A program made the translations under genes and the position numbers. A stretch of DNA of 64,000 nucleotides from Gelatoporia subvermispora B (Eukaryota > Basidiomycota > Agaricomycetes > Polyporales > Gelatoporiaceae): positions 2,165,057 through 2,229,056 of the forward strand of contig KB445791.1 of NCBI GenBank assembly GCA_000320605.2, in the 5' to 3' direction. Shown here one piece after another: positions 20,250-33,691 of this stretch. Position 1 is the first letter of the stretch. Every line of letters begins with the position of its first letter. The notes under the pieces are model-generated. The model was not told the origin of the DNA. It was given only the letters and a program-made list of their open reading frames with translations, and searched no databases.

Positions 20250-22525
20250 TCACAAGTCCGGTAATTCCCTTTGAAGTAACCTTGTCCATGTACTCTCTCT
20301 CCACCAGTCATCCATAGCGTCAAGTCGCTCCCAAAGCGTCTCTTCGTCGACACCATATATTTCATATTTCCCGCCATTCAAAGGACGGCCATCTCGCTTT
20401 GCAACATCCAGCGCAGCCTTGTTCTCACCTCTGGCGAAATTCATCAGTACGTTTGAAAAAAGCAGTTATTAAAGCTTACCTGAGCAGTTCCAGCAGCTCG
20501 CGTTTGTCGGGGAAAAACAAGCGGGGCTCCAGCACCGCTAAGATGGCGAGAGCTGCTCGATACAGAAACGAATCGCCTTCCAAGATCAGAATATCCCATA
20601 ATCTCGCACAGGCTTCGAATGGTAGATGATCCAAGAACAACGGTATCAGCCACTCGGGCAAATACGCTGCCGGTGAGATTTGATGTTGTTTGAAGTTGAA
20701 GTAAACTGTGGCGGAATCAGCTGGATACCAGAGTGAATGCAAAAGCCTTACTCTTTGGCATTCCGTCGGCTAACAGGGTATCGAACATTCTAGGCAGCTA
20801 TCAGCCTCATCCGGATGACGCAACGCTAAAGGAATGGTAACCTGTAATATGCCTCGACCTGGTAGACTTCAGCGACAAAGCCTGATAGCAAGGGTGAAGA
20901 CTTGCCTCGTCTTTCGATGCCAACCCGCCATAAAATGACCGTAAACAATGTCTTTCCAGGAGGTTACGCATGAGAATGAATCCCGGCGCTGGAGGCATAT
21001 TAATTAAAACCATAGCGGCTACCCTGGCGGCACCGGAGACATATCCCAAGCCTTCATCTGAGCGAGAGACCACCCAAGCACACAACATATCCTTCAGGTC
21101 TTGGTATAGAGGACCGGTCTCTGGAGCGAAAAGATGAAGCGCAGGTAGTGTACTGGCGATGTCTTCTTCTAGCATACCAAGGACAGTAGTTGGGAATGTG
21201 CCAGAGGCCAACGCACGTTTCGCACGAGCCAGACATGTCTTATAGACATCTGATCACATAGCATCAGGCAGTGTTGCTATATGAGGCGGATAAATGACTT
21301 GCCTTTGCCCAGGACGAGCGAGTTGCCGATGGCTTTCTGCCACATCGATGCTCTTAGTTTCGTGGGAATCCCTTGCCACCAAAGCTTCCTTAGAGCAGGA
21401 TTTCGATTGACAACGGTCCAGTCGGGCACAATCTCGCGCTCCCAGATCGCTATCGACTCCTCTATCTTCCTCTCGCGCGCGAACCTCCGTTCCTGGAGCG
21501 CTGTGCGACGCTTCTCCTCTGCATGAATGATAGACAAGAGGGAGCAGTCATTAAGACCAGACTGAACATTCAACACACATTGAAAGCGCGGGGCGGGCAT
21601 CTCTGCTCCACTCACCAGCTGCCCGACTATATTTCATCATCTTCTCCCAATCTGCCATATGCTTCCTGTCTTCCAAACGATCCTTAGGCGGCAAGAATGA
21701 CGGGCGCGTCTTGCTGACGACTTTGTCAAGGGCGCTGGGACCCAATGAACGGGCGATACGGTGCCGCTGCGCGTTGGAAGGCAGTGTGACTGATGGTCTA
21801 GAGCCCGAGGGTGTGGGAAGAGAATGGGACGTCGGAAGAGGTAGAGAAGAAGTGGACATGTGGCTAGTTGAAGCACCTGGGGCTGACGCTGACGCTGACG
21901 AGAGCGAGTTCCGTATGCGGAGCTCTTCTTGAGAGACAGACTGATGTGCCTCCCTAATGTTCATGGTTTCACTAGCTGTATGCTGCACGTTGACCTCCGA
22001 GACAGCCGGTGCCGTGCCCGAAGCGTCTATCTGAAGGGCGGGAAAGTCGGACACATGAGCATGGCCGTTGGGGTACACCGGAGAAGCGGGGGTCGGGGAG
22101 GATGCGTCGGATATGGAAACCTGGGATGTGCCCTCAGATAGAGGAACATCGTATAGAGAGTCCTGGTTGGAGTCGTGATGCGAGAGCTGAGCTTGCTGCA
22201 TTGACTCTGAAGAGAAGGTGCGCTCTAGCGTCGGGGGAGAATGCGCATCTATGTCGAACGTAGAGACAGACGCGTCCGCATCCACAGAATAGCCGATGGT
22301 CTCCGGAGGAGGCATATCATTGTGCTCGTCTGAACGCCAACCGTATCCGCCGCTCAAATTCTTGGAAAGCTCTGCTCGTATGGCGGACGGGGAGAACTCG
22401 AGCGAGACATCGTTGTCATCGGTATCATCAAACGCGTCATCCAAGGACAATCGAGACAGTGAGGTTTCTAGTGTCGCGTTTGGGTCGTGATTTGGAGAGT
22501 CGTCCGGATGGAGTTGGTCGGACAT
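20250..22525 (-). CDS. TBC domain protein (TBC1D12/14-like), probable pseudo-GAP
   Basis: The first ~260 residues are disordered and Ser-rich, starting MSDQLHPDDSPNHDPNATLE. A coiled region follows (EEKRRTALQERRFARERKIE), then the TBC start LWWQGIPTKLRASMWQKAIG. Later TBC blocks include YFNFKQHQISPAAYLPEWLI and LFLDHLPFEACARLWDILIL. TBC proteins normally speed GTP hydrolysis on Rab GTPases with an Arg in IxxDxxR and a Gln in YxQ. Here these positions read LEEDIAS and GYVSG, so both finger residues are Ser. Catalysis by the usual dual-finger mechanism is therefore unlikely; a Rab-binding role is possible. An in-frame upstream Met at 22726 would add 67 low-complexity residues. It is divergent from GCP4. 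Confidence 0.85.
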
Positions 22526-22856
22526 GGCGGAAGCGGGAGAGATGGTAGCGGCACAGGTACTTGGTGATGTCGCAGGCACACCCCGCCGGCTATTCCTCCT
22601 TTGACGCCCATTCACGACGCGCCCATGTCGCCACGTGCCACGCGCTGCCGCGACGCGGTCGCGACCTGAGCGATGTTCGGTACATCGTGTATTGCACCCT
22701 GTTGCACCTCCAGGCATCCTCGGCACGTAGCTACCATCTCATCTGCATAGCATAGCATCTACAACATTCATATATCTGCTTGGCGTATGACGGTGAGCAT
22801 GCGTCCATTCAGGTCCAGTTGGAAAATCAACTGATGGTACAGGTTGCCTCGCCGCC
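22526..22856. promoter_or_regulatory. Divergent promoter region, TBC protein / GCP4, with CACGTG
   Basis: 331 bases between outward starts, containing GCCACGTGCC (core 22632-22637), itself nearly symmetric. The minus-strand frame stays open across much of it. Confidence 0.5.
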
Positions 22857-25233
22857 ATGATTGCAGAAGTCCTCCTGGTACTCGCCGGTCATGAATCATC
22901 CCTCTTCCTCTCTCAAAATACCATCAACCCTGCATTCAGCCAATTACTACACCCAGGCGAAGAGCAGTGCTTGCAAGTTCTAGGGCAGATTGCTCTGAGA
23001 TACCGAAAAATCAAAACGACCTGCTCTTCCCTCTCTCGCTCCCCCTCACGATATGTATGTGCGCTATGCGCGACGCTCAACAAGATATTGCAAGATGAGT
23101 ATGAGACCCTCGTAGTCAGCACAGAAGCCAGGGTACTCAAGCGGGATCCCGACCTCGTCGCAAGTGGATCTTTCGTGCCATTGTCATCCCTGCGCGCCGT
23201 GTTCTCGGAATGGGATGCGCCCCTTGCCGCTCTGGAATCACTCGTAGAACAGCTGCAAGCCGAGCAAGAATGGCGCGCAGGTCCTCTCATAGATCTTCTA
23301 CTAGCGCGTCTACGCACCGGTATCCATCGAGTGGCCTCTATATTCTCCCGACTAAGTGATGCAGTACAACGTGTATGGATGTCACAGTTGCAAGCGCTCC
23401 TGAATCACGGCACCCTGTCTACACAAGATTCTCTAGCCACTAGCGACTACAAACTCGTGAATACGTCGATACCCTCGTGTATCTCCGCGCAATCCCGAGA
23501 TTCGATTACATATGTAGGGCGAGCGATTGGCACTGTCAAAGCTGCAAAATGGGGGAGGCAGTTTCCCAGAGAGATTGCGTTGGATCACTCCAAACTTCTC
23601 GAAACTGTCCTTCCTTCAGACCAGTATGCCTTCGATCGCGTCATTTCGGATATCAGAACGACGGTCAGCGAATGGTTGTGGCTAAATGTACTGACCCACA
23701 AGGATGTAGAGGTGGCGGTTGAATCACTGTAAGTGTCCCCAAATTGGACGGTTTCATTATCCAACCATGATACTTCTCCAGAGCGGATTATTTCTTATTG
23801 CGTAATGGAGAATTCGCGCTCTCACTCATCAGAGAAGTTGAGCGGCTCAAGCTGTCACGTCTTACCGGCCGAGCTGGCACGCAGAATATGATCCGCGAAC
23901 AAGACCTGCAGCTCGCGCTTCTACGTGCATCCCTAGGTACAACTGCCCAACATGACCCATCGCTGTCCCAACTACGCTTCCACCTACCCTCAGGCCCTCT
24001 GAGGCCTCTGCTTCCTTCACTCGCCTACGCTATCACGAAAGATCCATCTGAATCTCTTTCTACCTCTGAACCTGTCTCTTTCGACGATCTCTTACTGGGC
24101 ACCAAACTCGTTCTCGACTACAACGTTTCCTGGCCACTCGACCTATTCCTCCATCCAAGTGACCTCCAGATATACGGCGCTTTGTTCGCCTACCTGTCTG
24201 CACTCCGGAAGACACATACTCGAGTGCACACGTGCTGGACATCATTGTCAAGTAAGCAACGTGAACGACGAGTATACACTGGTATCGGCGAAGGAGGCAC
24301 CGCAGAAGATCTCACGGTCCGGCAAGGACTCCTCAGGAGTGGCTGGGGAGTCGTCAGAGAAATGGACTGGTTCTTGGAGACGTTGCTCGGCTATGTGATG
24401 ATGGACGTCGTTGATGTGGAGTTCAGACGGCTCAAGGAACTATTGTTTGGCAAAATTCCGCGGGGTAGGATGTCTATCAGCGCCCATCCTTCCGTTTCCG
24501 GTGCAGAAGGCACGGTGCAAGATGCGGATATACAAATGTTATCAAGTTTGCCGACGTCCAATAGTGCAACATCAAATGCTTCCTCTAGGTCATCTCATCT
24601 TGACTTCACATCTCTCCGTAGCATCCACACAACCTATCTTGAGCGGTTGCTCACTGGAACCTTGTTGTCAAACCCGGCCTTGATTGCGCACATTCGGGCA
24701 ATATTCGAAGTGTGTGAACACTTCGTCGCTCAGGTAGAGCGATGGGGCGGGGACATACTGCCGTCTCTACTTGGGGAAGGGAGTCTGGCTGCGGGTGACG
24801 ATAGAGTGGGAAGTCTAGTGGAAGAGCGTTGGACAACCGTCGCGACGATCAATGAGGTATGTCTTCAATCTTGTTGCCATACCATATAGATCAGATGAAG
24901 CTGAACACGGTGGCGTAGTCGCTACGTGACTTGTTACGGTCATTCTACGAGCAGCTGTCACTGTCGACGACACAACAGCCGTTCTCTGCGGCAGTAGATG
25001 CATCCAAGTCGATGCTTTACAGTGCCAGCGTTGGGAATGTTACGGGGTTTCAAACTTTCATTCGTCCTCGGCGGGGCAAGGGCAGTGAAGGGGACGCCGA
25101 AGTGCGTCGACATATCGAGCGGCTGTTGCTACGTCTCGACTTTAACGGGGAGTTCTCCAAGCTAGTGTCGGGAGAACACGACCATCGGCCGAGTGCTAGG
25201 GAGGGGATATTGAAACAGGGAGGACTGGCATAG
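22857..25233 (+). CDS. Gamma-tubulin complex component GCP4
   Basis: Starts MIAEVLLVLAGHESSLFLSQ, close to the usual GCP4 N-terminus. It continues with LLHPGEEQCLQVLGQIALRY. The Spc97/Spc98 (GCP) core is represented by ITYVGRAIGTVKAAKWGRQF, WLWLNVLTHKDVEVAVESL and ADYFLLRNGEFALSLIREVE. The gamma-tubulin-binding half has VLDYNVSWPLDLFLHPSDLQ. The protein is part of the gamma-tubulin ring complex that nucleates microtubules at spindle pole bodies. The two main introns are around 23732-23780 (gtaagt...ccag) and 24856-24918 (gtatgt...gtag). The length of about 760 residues fits GCP4, which is shorter than GCP2/3. Confidence 0.9.
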
Positions 25234-25496
25234 ACATCAGTGTCGACGCTGTAGCCAGTAGATTCATGGCTGTCGCGCGATTGAGGCAATATAGGACGTA
25301 AATGATTCGCTGTTTGAGAGAGGGTGGTTCATAATCACTAGAAGTATTTGCGAATGGATGTCATGGCGGTGTTGGGGGCGGTCGATGAGAGGGGATGAGG
25401 GCGCTGAGATAATCCGAATCTAGATTGCGATAATCGTTGAGGAGGGAGTAGCCGAGAAGGAGCTGCCTTGAATTTCTTTATAACTGGATCGAGCGC

Positions 25497-26822
25497 ATGA
25501 GTCTTCCCGCTGCTCTTCGTCGCCTCTCTCAGCAGTCCCGCCTCTTATCCACTATGGCCTCTCGTACGTCCAGTTTCTCCTGCTCGCTATCTCCTGCGGT
25601 GAACTCACTTGTTACCCTCAGAGTACACCCCCCGCCTCGTCGGCGCCCCCAACACTCTCGGTGCGTGCTCTACCGGACTCATTCTCATTGCACGTCATCA
25701 CAGCTGATCACATACCGACACTTCATCAGAGCACCGTGTCTTCATTGAGCAGAACGGCAATGTTGTGTCTCCCTTCCACGACATCCCGCTCTTTGCCGAT
25801 CGCAACAACGGCATCCTCAACATGATCGTTGAGGTTCCCCGCTGGACCAACGCGAAGATGGAGATCTCGAAGGAGGAGGCGTTCAACCCCATCAAGCAGG
25901 ACATCAAGAAGGGCCGCCTCCGCTACGTCCGCAACTGCTTCCCGCACCACGGCTACATCTGGAACTACGGTGCTTTCCCCCAAGTCAGCGCTTGACAGCC
26001 CCAGTCACGTAGCCAGATTCTGACCGCATTCGTATGACTTTTTCGTATGTGCAGACATGGGAGGATCCTTCCCACACCCATGCCGAGACCAAGGCGAACG
26101 GTGACAACGACCCGCTCGATGTCTGTGAGATCGGTGAGCAGGTCGGCTACGTCGGCCAAGTCAAGCAGGTCAAGGTCCTCGGTATCATGGCTCTGCTCGA
26201 TGAGGGCGAGACCGACTGGAAGGTCATCGTCGTCGACGTCCAGGACCCCCTTGCTTCCAAGCTCAATGACATCGAAGACGTTGAAAGGCACCTGCCTGGC
26301 TTGATTCGTGCTACCAACGAGTGGTTCAGGTACGCCTGCCTTCGCTCCCCTACGGAAGACACGCTTATTGATCTCGATGCTATGACAGGATCTACAAGAT
26401 CCCCGATGGCAAGCCCGAGAACCAGTTTGCCTTCTCCGGTGAGGCCAAGAACAAGAAGTACGCGACGGAGATCATCCACGAGTGCCACGAGGCCTGGCGC
26501 CGGCTCATCACGGGAGAGAGCCCGGCGAAGACCCAATCTTACGATCTCTCTATGTATGTCTAGTGCAACCGCATTGGGGCCACTCTTGATCTGCATACTG
26601 ACCTCCGGGACCAGCCGCAACGTCACCATTCCCAATTCGCCTGGCTACACGAGCAAGAACGACCACGAGTACACCAGCATCCCTCCTGCGTCCCGCCTGG
26701 CCCCTGCTCCCATCGAGCCCTCTAGTACGTGTATACCCAAGAATATTCATATTCTAATGTCTTACTGATGATCATCTTTCTCAGTCTCCAAGTGGTTCTA
26801 CATTTCGTCTGCTCAAGTATGA
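25497..26822 (+). CDS. IPP1: Soluble inorganic pyrophosphatase, family I
   Basis: The mature part starts [20 protein letters not shown] and contains [40 protein letters not shown] and the metal-binding signature [11 protein letters not shown]. The active-site segment near [20 protein letters not shown] and the C-terminal FYISSAQV agree with yeast Ipp1. It hydrolyses PPi with Mg2+ to drive biosynthesis. The first ATG (25497) adds [19 protein letters not shown], an Arg-rich amphipathic stretch like a mitochondrial presequence, before a second Met at 25554 where the cytosolic form would begin. The introns are short; the first splits the codon after MAS. It converges on POM152. Confidence 0.93.
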
Positions 26823-27093
26823 GCAATCATTCCCACCTAATACTTTCAGTGATATAACAGCAGTAGTAGTCATAGTAACAGCAATGAAATCCGAACACTA
26901 GACAAAGCGCAATGAGGCTTCAGGACTCCTCAAGCGATGAGGCCAGCTTCATCAGTTACATGAAGGTTGCTTGACGAACAGAATGTTTGTACGAAATGAT
27001 GCAGTGTCTCTACAAAGATACATTGGGGGATGTTGTATAGTGATAATGCTATGACATGTTCGACTTCGACATCTCAAGTGATTACAGGCAGCT

Positions 27094-30000
27094 CAGTGCC
27101 TCGATTTTTCGCTCGCGCCATCTGGTGGTGCAGGCGGGTACCTGCAGTAGCGATCGGCGATGAACGTAATAGTCCATGTTCCTAGATCGACCGTGTGAGA
27201 CCCGGCACAGATTGATTGAATTGTCATGATCACGCACCTTCCAATGCAGAGAAAATCGAATATTCGTTTGTTGTCACACCAGACACGGTGTGAGTCTCCA
27301 AAACCTTCCCTTGTGCACCCTTCTTTGTGGTCAGCTCGGTGCGCTGGTAAGTGAAAGTGAAAGGAGGCTCTCCGACGAGAGTGAAGACGATCTCTGCTTG
27401 ATCACCTGCAATCCGAGGTTCAGACGGCAATACTCCAGCAAGAGTATAGTTGGCTTACCCTCATGGATGTCTTGCACGATTCGCTTGCCGTGACCCACAC
27501 GCGCAGCAGGAAGGGGGTGCACGTTGTAACGGAGATCAGTCACAGCCGTCTTGCACATCTTCTGTTGGTGAGCAATAGATGATATGGTAAATTCGCCTGG
27601 CTGTTGTTGTACGATGGAGAACGGCGACTTCTTCGCTTCCTGGGTCAACGCTTTGCCGTTGATGCGATACCTGCGACAAAAGTTATGAAGGGGATATACG
27701 GTGAAACGGTAGTTATATGCGTACCCAACAGTCCATGGAGGCATTCCTTCAAGCTGGAATTGAGTCACATCACCCACACAGTAGTCTTGCCTTCTATCAA
27801 ACGGTACAATGGCAGCAGTTTCGGCAACATCAAGCCAAATGGACCGATAAAGAGGATCAGGTACCGCTTGCTCACAATGCGAGGCATCTTGTACGGAGTC
27901 AATGGTGATTAGGTGCGGACCGATCGAGCGGAAGATGTAGGAGGGCATCTCCAGCTTCCAAAAATTATCTTGGAGCTGTATGGTCTCTGTATGGACCTCG
28001 CTCGCCGCAAGATTCCGGATTGAGAGCTGTAACTGGAAGGGGGGTATTCCTTCCAAGACGATCATCCCATCTGGACTTGGATTATCATGAAGGGCGAAGT
28101 TGTCGTTGAGGCAATACGAAAGGCGGTTGTGGTTTCTGAAGCGTGCAGACGGACGCATGAGCACCTGCTGCTCGAAGAGTAGTCTTTCGGACCGAGGGAT
28201 GACAGCATGCTTGTTCTTCGCGAGAGGGTACGCAGAGTCGCCAATCTGCTTCACCTCGTAATAAATTCGTGCTGCCTCTGACGTGTGAAGCTGGAATCGA
28301 GTGCGTGGTTGTATGCTGTTGAAGACAGGTTGGTCTAGGATACTTGTGCCGCCTGTTTCTGCGTCTCTCGCGACGTTGTACATGATTTGGAAAGGTGCAC
28401 GACCTTGAATGTTGTCAGCAATTAGGGCATACGAACGCGAAAATATGATTGCCTACCTTGAAGATCAAGATCAACATGATCGTGCACGCCCTCGCAGATA
28501 GGAGGTAGAATATGGGATCCGTTGTATGGCTCATAGGTGAACTGAACTTCTGAGGAAAGTCTGGCAGAAGGTCTTGAGACATGATGGACTCGGTACGTAG
28601 CATCTTCTTGAATGACTGTTCCAGGGCATTGTGAATCCGAAACCTGAGCACTGTTCAGTACTACCTGGAGATAGATATACGTCAAACGCACCTCCAGAAT
28701 TTCGTACAGCCCTTTGTCCGTGACTCGGAGTTCACCGTTGGGGGAGTGGAGCGTCACCGTGTGTACCCGATCGGGCACCTCTGCTCGGCGGTACTTCAGA
28801 TGCCACGGCTGCATAGCATATTGAATATGAACTATTGGCGATTATACTGACGAATCACTCACACCATCGCCAGTGAGACGTAAAGGAAGGTTTGCATGTT
28901 CATAGTCGAGTATTGTGACATTACGTTTCTCAGTAACTCCATAGAACCGAGCTGACGGCTAGTCATGTTGTCAAGCAAAATGACACAGGAAACGGTATGC
29001 ACGTCGAGCTTACCTGCACACGTCGCACGTTCACAGAGACACCGGGGACAGACAGGCTTCGCTTGCAGCCATATGCGTCCTCCACACTCACTGAACCACG
29101 ATTGGCACAGTAAGAAGTCTGGAACATGGTGACATATATTGCCACTCTCACCTAGGTCGACCTCGAAAGTTCCACCCTCTGCATCGACCTCCTTGGGGAT
29201 CGGGACTTGTATAGTCTTTTTGTTGGTCGTTATCGCTGGGACTCGGATGACGTCCGCTTTCTTCGGGCCGACAACTTGCAACTCGACGTTCCAGGGACCG
29301 GTGCCCTGTCCCGAACCCGATTAATCACCGACAAATGTTCAAATTATATATTCCATCAGTCACCTTAAGCTCCACATCCACGTCGACCAGACTGCCCGAG
29401 CAGGTATTAATCTTCTTCTTGCCGCTAGTACCGCGTAGATTGTGCACGAAGTCCGCAGAGGCAGGAGGGTGGACAACCTGATCGATACTAGGCCCTTTGA
29501 GGTTGACTTTCTTGTAATTTACGTCGCTTAGCTGAGTGAACTCGAAGACATAGTGTCCACTACGGTCCGGTTGTATGGTGAGTTCTCCACGAGAGCCAGA
29601 GAAGGTCTTGAACAGATCCTTAGGGGGCTCCTTGTCGCGCCGCATACGGTAATACACCGTGAACGGTGGAGTGCCGTGGAGAACCAACGATGCAGACACT
29701 CCAGTGTCACCAGAGCTACATGGCGAAGTCTTGGTCAGATACACAAAGTATACTAGCAAACGCAATACTCACCACTCGTGGATCTTCTTCCATTCAATCT
29801 CGGCAGTGGGCATAGGCCGCTCTACTACCTTACACTTCTCGGGGCTCAGTACGTCGCCTTCGCAATACTTCCCCTTGACGCCTGCGATGGTGTATTCACC
29901 AGCTGCATCTACTTGCACGGTCAAACCCGAGGTGGCCTTGTCGGTCTTGTATTCCTTTGTCCAAGGCTTCCTGCGCTTGCCTGTACTCTTGCCTCCTTCC

Positions 30001-31737
30001 ACAGCTGGCGGCTGATACTTGAGCGTAACATCCCAGGGAGCATCCAGCGCATCGGCATCATGTGCCGAGATTCTCAAGCTGGTTTCAGAGCCGACGAGAA
30101 GTGGTGCTGGGCTGCCAGGCCCGCAATTCTTGAAAGATATAACAGGTCGCTTGAGAACCGTTACGGAGCGGTGAGTTTGCTGCTCCGCTCCGTGCACAGA
30201 AGTAGTCGAGCCCTTGCCAGCAGGCATGACGTTCCCAAGAGCATCCGTGACAGAGTCAAGAATGTACGAGTGATTGCCAAGAGTGTCCAAGGTGACGGCC
30301 AGGGGAACCTCGAGTTCAACGGGAGCTCGTTGACCTCGCACTCCAGCCTTGTTATCATCCTTAGAGCGATGATGATGATGAATATGTTCCGAGCTTTCAA
30401 CACCTTCCACCATGAACGTCTCTCGCTTGCCATCGATTTCACGGTGCCATCGAAGGCTGAGAGGTGGTACTCCGAAGATGTCGATACCAAACTGAAGCTC
30501 TTCGCCCGCACCGCTTGACAGCCCAGGTACAGCGCATCTGACATCTTCATCATACCCTGTACCCGCAGTAAAGTGAACACTGGGACAAGGCACAACCGTG
30601 ACCTCGCCTGGGTACACAAGTCGAGCATCGACATTATACTGGTCGCGGACGTATGCTAGACGGATGGTCCCGGGCCTGTGGATGCGCAAGTGTGCCAAGC
30701 CTTGCGTCTTTTGTAGTGATGGTGAGTCGTGAGAGTCGTCCTCGTCCTCTTCGTCGTCATATTCCTCGTCATACTCGTCGTCTCGTCTTGATGCTGCACT
30801 GCGTGAGACTTGAAGTCCTTCCAAGCGACTACTCTCAATAGCCCTAAGTTCTTTGATAGACAGGTCCACCTGGTCGATCTTGTCGCGCTGGTCCTTAGAT
30901 CCTTCATCGTAACCTAGTGGTACAAGGTGATACCTGATACCGGTCGGGTTGGTGTTGTTGAGAAGGATGGGAATCAAGACGCTCTCCCCCGGTGCAGCAA
31001 GGCAAAAAGTGTGGCCATACGGGTTGAGTTGAGCAGTGCCAATCGGAGACATACGCACGGTATGTTGTCCAAGTAGGTGTGTATCTCTTCCGCTGTCACC
31101 CGTACTGACGAGGGATCCCAGCCCTAAGAGAGGGAACAAATCCCAGACAGACGATGTTTGTGGCGTGTAAGTAAGGTCCGCGCGATCTGTTCATATGAAT
31201 TATGCAATCTATAGTTTTGAGCAGGGACAAGTAGAACGTACTTGACAGCCCCAACGAAGGGAACCACGAATGCCGTCCACCAACATTCACAGTAACGACA
31301 CCGAACATAAAGCCATCCAGGAGCCATAGCGACAGGATTTGCAGGGCCACGACGGACTTGGTATATTTCAAACGAGGTATACGCAGTCTTGCGAGACAAG
31401 TGAAGAACAGGAAGTCGAAAATGAACCATTTCCGACCATAGCCTGCAGGCGTCTCACTCGGCACGACTAGATATTGAAACCAGTCGAAAATTTTGATTGC
31501 CTATGCCAGTTCCTCTGTCAGCATATGTGGCATGTCGCGACGACGCGAGACAAGGCAGTGTGGCAGCACGCCTCGAACATGCCGCCATGAACAGCTCCGG
31601 GATGATGAACGCACCTGACAAAGTGCCCAAAGACTGCATACGTATAGACGTTGGGAGGGGACATCGATGAAGGTCTCCGGAATGAGAGTGTCTGAATTAG
31701 GTGGCGGAGCCGCAGTCTTAGCTTTCGTGTCCGCCAT
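27094..31737 (-). CDS. POM152: Nucleoporin POM152
   Basis: Large gene of roughly 1,300 residues. The N-terminus MADTKAKTAAPPPNSDTLIP is followed by IPETFIDVPSQRLYVCSLWA and a membrane region (KWFIFDFLFFTCLARLRIPR; LQILSLWLLDGFMFGVVTVN). The long remainder is a series of immunoglobulin-like repeats, each with a Cys near its end, for example KGKYCEGDV and, in the last exon, FIADRYCRYPPAPPD. A low-complexity insert has DDEYDEEYDDEEDED. A His run (HIHHHHRSKDD) lies near 30365-30390. POM152 is a membrane-ring protein whose Ig repeats project into the perinuclear space. The stop at 27094-27096 was reached by splicing the last intron (gtgcgt...ctag). Confidence 0.9.
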
Positions 31738-32197
31738 AGTGGTGCTGTGGACTATGGCGTACGCCCAGTGTCGCTACCGAGGGGGAACGCGACGTCAGAG
31801 TAAAAGCGCGACCCTGTGTCAAAATTTGTGGAACGGAGGCTATCCTAGCAGACTGCAAGATGCATGAGGATAGTCGAGTGGAGGACAACAGGTATGAAGG
31901 AGTCCAGGACAAAACGAGGTAGTGGCGGCTGCAGAACGCGCGCCAGCACGTGATCGTACCTTCGCGATCGTGGCACTGCCTAGTCGCGATTCGTGGCCAC
32001 CAGGGGTGCGGCTCGTGTAGTTACTAGTACCTTAGGAACATTCTTCGTCGTACGCGCATTGCAATAGATATTTCAGGGCCTCAGAAAAAATACACTTCAT
32101 CACATACAGGGACGGTAAATACACCCGATTTTAACGACTGAAGCGATGGCGTGGGAGAGCAGATCCAGGTTAATCTCTGGATTTCGGTGGAAGGCCA
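31738..32197. other. POM152 promoter and thioredoxin 3' flank
   Basis: 460 bases. GCACGTGAT (core 31947-31952) lies 210 bases upstream of the POM152 start. No gene supported. Confidence 0.5.
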
Positions 32198-32908
32198 TCA
32201 ACTTAGATACCAGAAGAGCAGATACCCTGCGACGAGAGCAAGTAAAATTTTGCCCTGTGGGTTCAGCTTGTTGAATTCTTCAATAATGCCGACATTGCCA
32301 CCTTGCGCGGTCTGCGATGTGGAGGAGCCACTGAGAGTCTGGCCTTTCCCGCTGAAGGCCGCGCTCGAGCCAGATGCATGCTTCTTCAATGTACTCTCAA
32401 GAGCACTGGTCATAGTCAGTCGCACGATCAAGGGCATATGGCGACAGAGAGGCTTACGCTCTGTTGGCGCCCCGGACCTGATCGACCTTGGTAGTTCCCT
32501 TCAGAAATACGAACGTCGGCCTGGATCAAGGCGGCGTCAGATTCGTCATTCTATACAAGAGTAAAGGGACTCACATCGCAGTAACGTTATATACACCAGC
32601 AACATCCTTCGCGGCGTCCACATCGCACTTAAGGAAGTTCACGCTTGTATATTGTTTCGCAAGCGCCTCATAGGTAGGTGCAATCGCATGGCAAGGACCG
32701 CACCTACAGACTTGCTCAATAGCGGGTCACATTCCCGCAAGCAAGACATACCATGTCGCATGGAAGTCTATGACCTGTGACGTGGAACACTAGCATTAGC
32801 AATGTGGTCAATAACCGCGGACAATGCGCCGCTCACAGTCAGCTTGGTTGAAGACGATGACAGTATCTGATTGAGCTGCGCCACGGATGTGAGGTGAACA
32901 ATTGACAT
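32198..32908 (-). CDS. Thioredoxin with C-terminal membrane anchor
   Basis: Starts MSIVHLTSVAQLNQILSSSS and contains the redox site in VIDFHATWCGPCHAIAP, formed by joining exons across a gtatgt...gtag intron that splits the Trp codon. NFLKCDVDAAKDVAGVYNVT and MPTFVFLKG, with the cis-Pro, complete the thioredoxin fold. After residue ~110 a Ser/Gly-rich linker leads to NKLNPQGKILLALVAGYLLF and a short WYLS end. This is a single hydrophobic span at the extreme C-terminus, as in tail-anchored proteins. The redox domain would then face the cytosol on ER or mitochondrial outer membrane (inference). It shares a 305-base divergent promoter with histone H4. Confidence 0.88.
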
Positions 32909-33213
32909 TGCGGTATTGGGAGGAAGGAACTTGGAGGGGACTGTATATCGTGTGTTTCGGTGCGAGTCTGCAAGCCCCAAGCGGAACCGCCGTACCTGAC
33001 ACCTGTGCGTGAGGCTTGAGCTACGCGCAACGCGGTCGCACGTGATTGAGCAAATAACAGCAAATGTGCTGTGCGTACACAATCGCCAAAACACGCGCGA
33101 CGCGACTTACACTCACACCACCACCATCGCCCAACACCACCTCACCTGTCCTCAAAGGACAGAGTCTGCGCACCTCCTCAACCTCAACTTTCAACACTCT
33201 TCTCAATCACAAC
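32909..33213. promoter_or_regulatory. Divergent promoter, thioredoxin / histone H4, with GCACGTGAT
   Basis: 305 bases between start codons. CACGTG core at 33039-33044. The 100 bases before the H4 ATG are rich in CA and CT on the plus strand, typical of a fungal leader of a highly expressed gene. Confidence 0.6.

Positions 33214-33691
<478 letters not shown>

Noticed and set aside
22526..22726. Upstream start for the TBC protein
   Set aside because: The added 67 residues are low-complexity Arg-rich sequence crossing a promoter with a CACGTG site; the downstream MSDQ start looks better.
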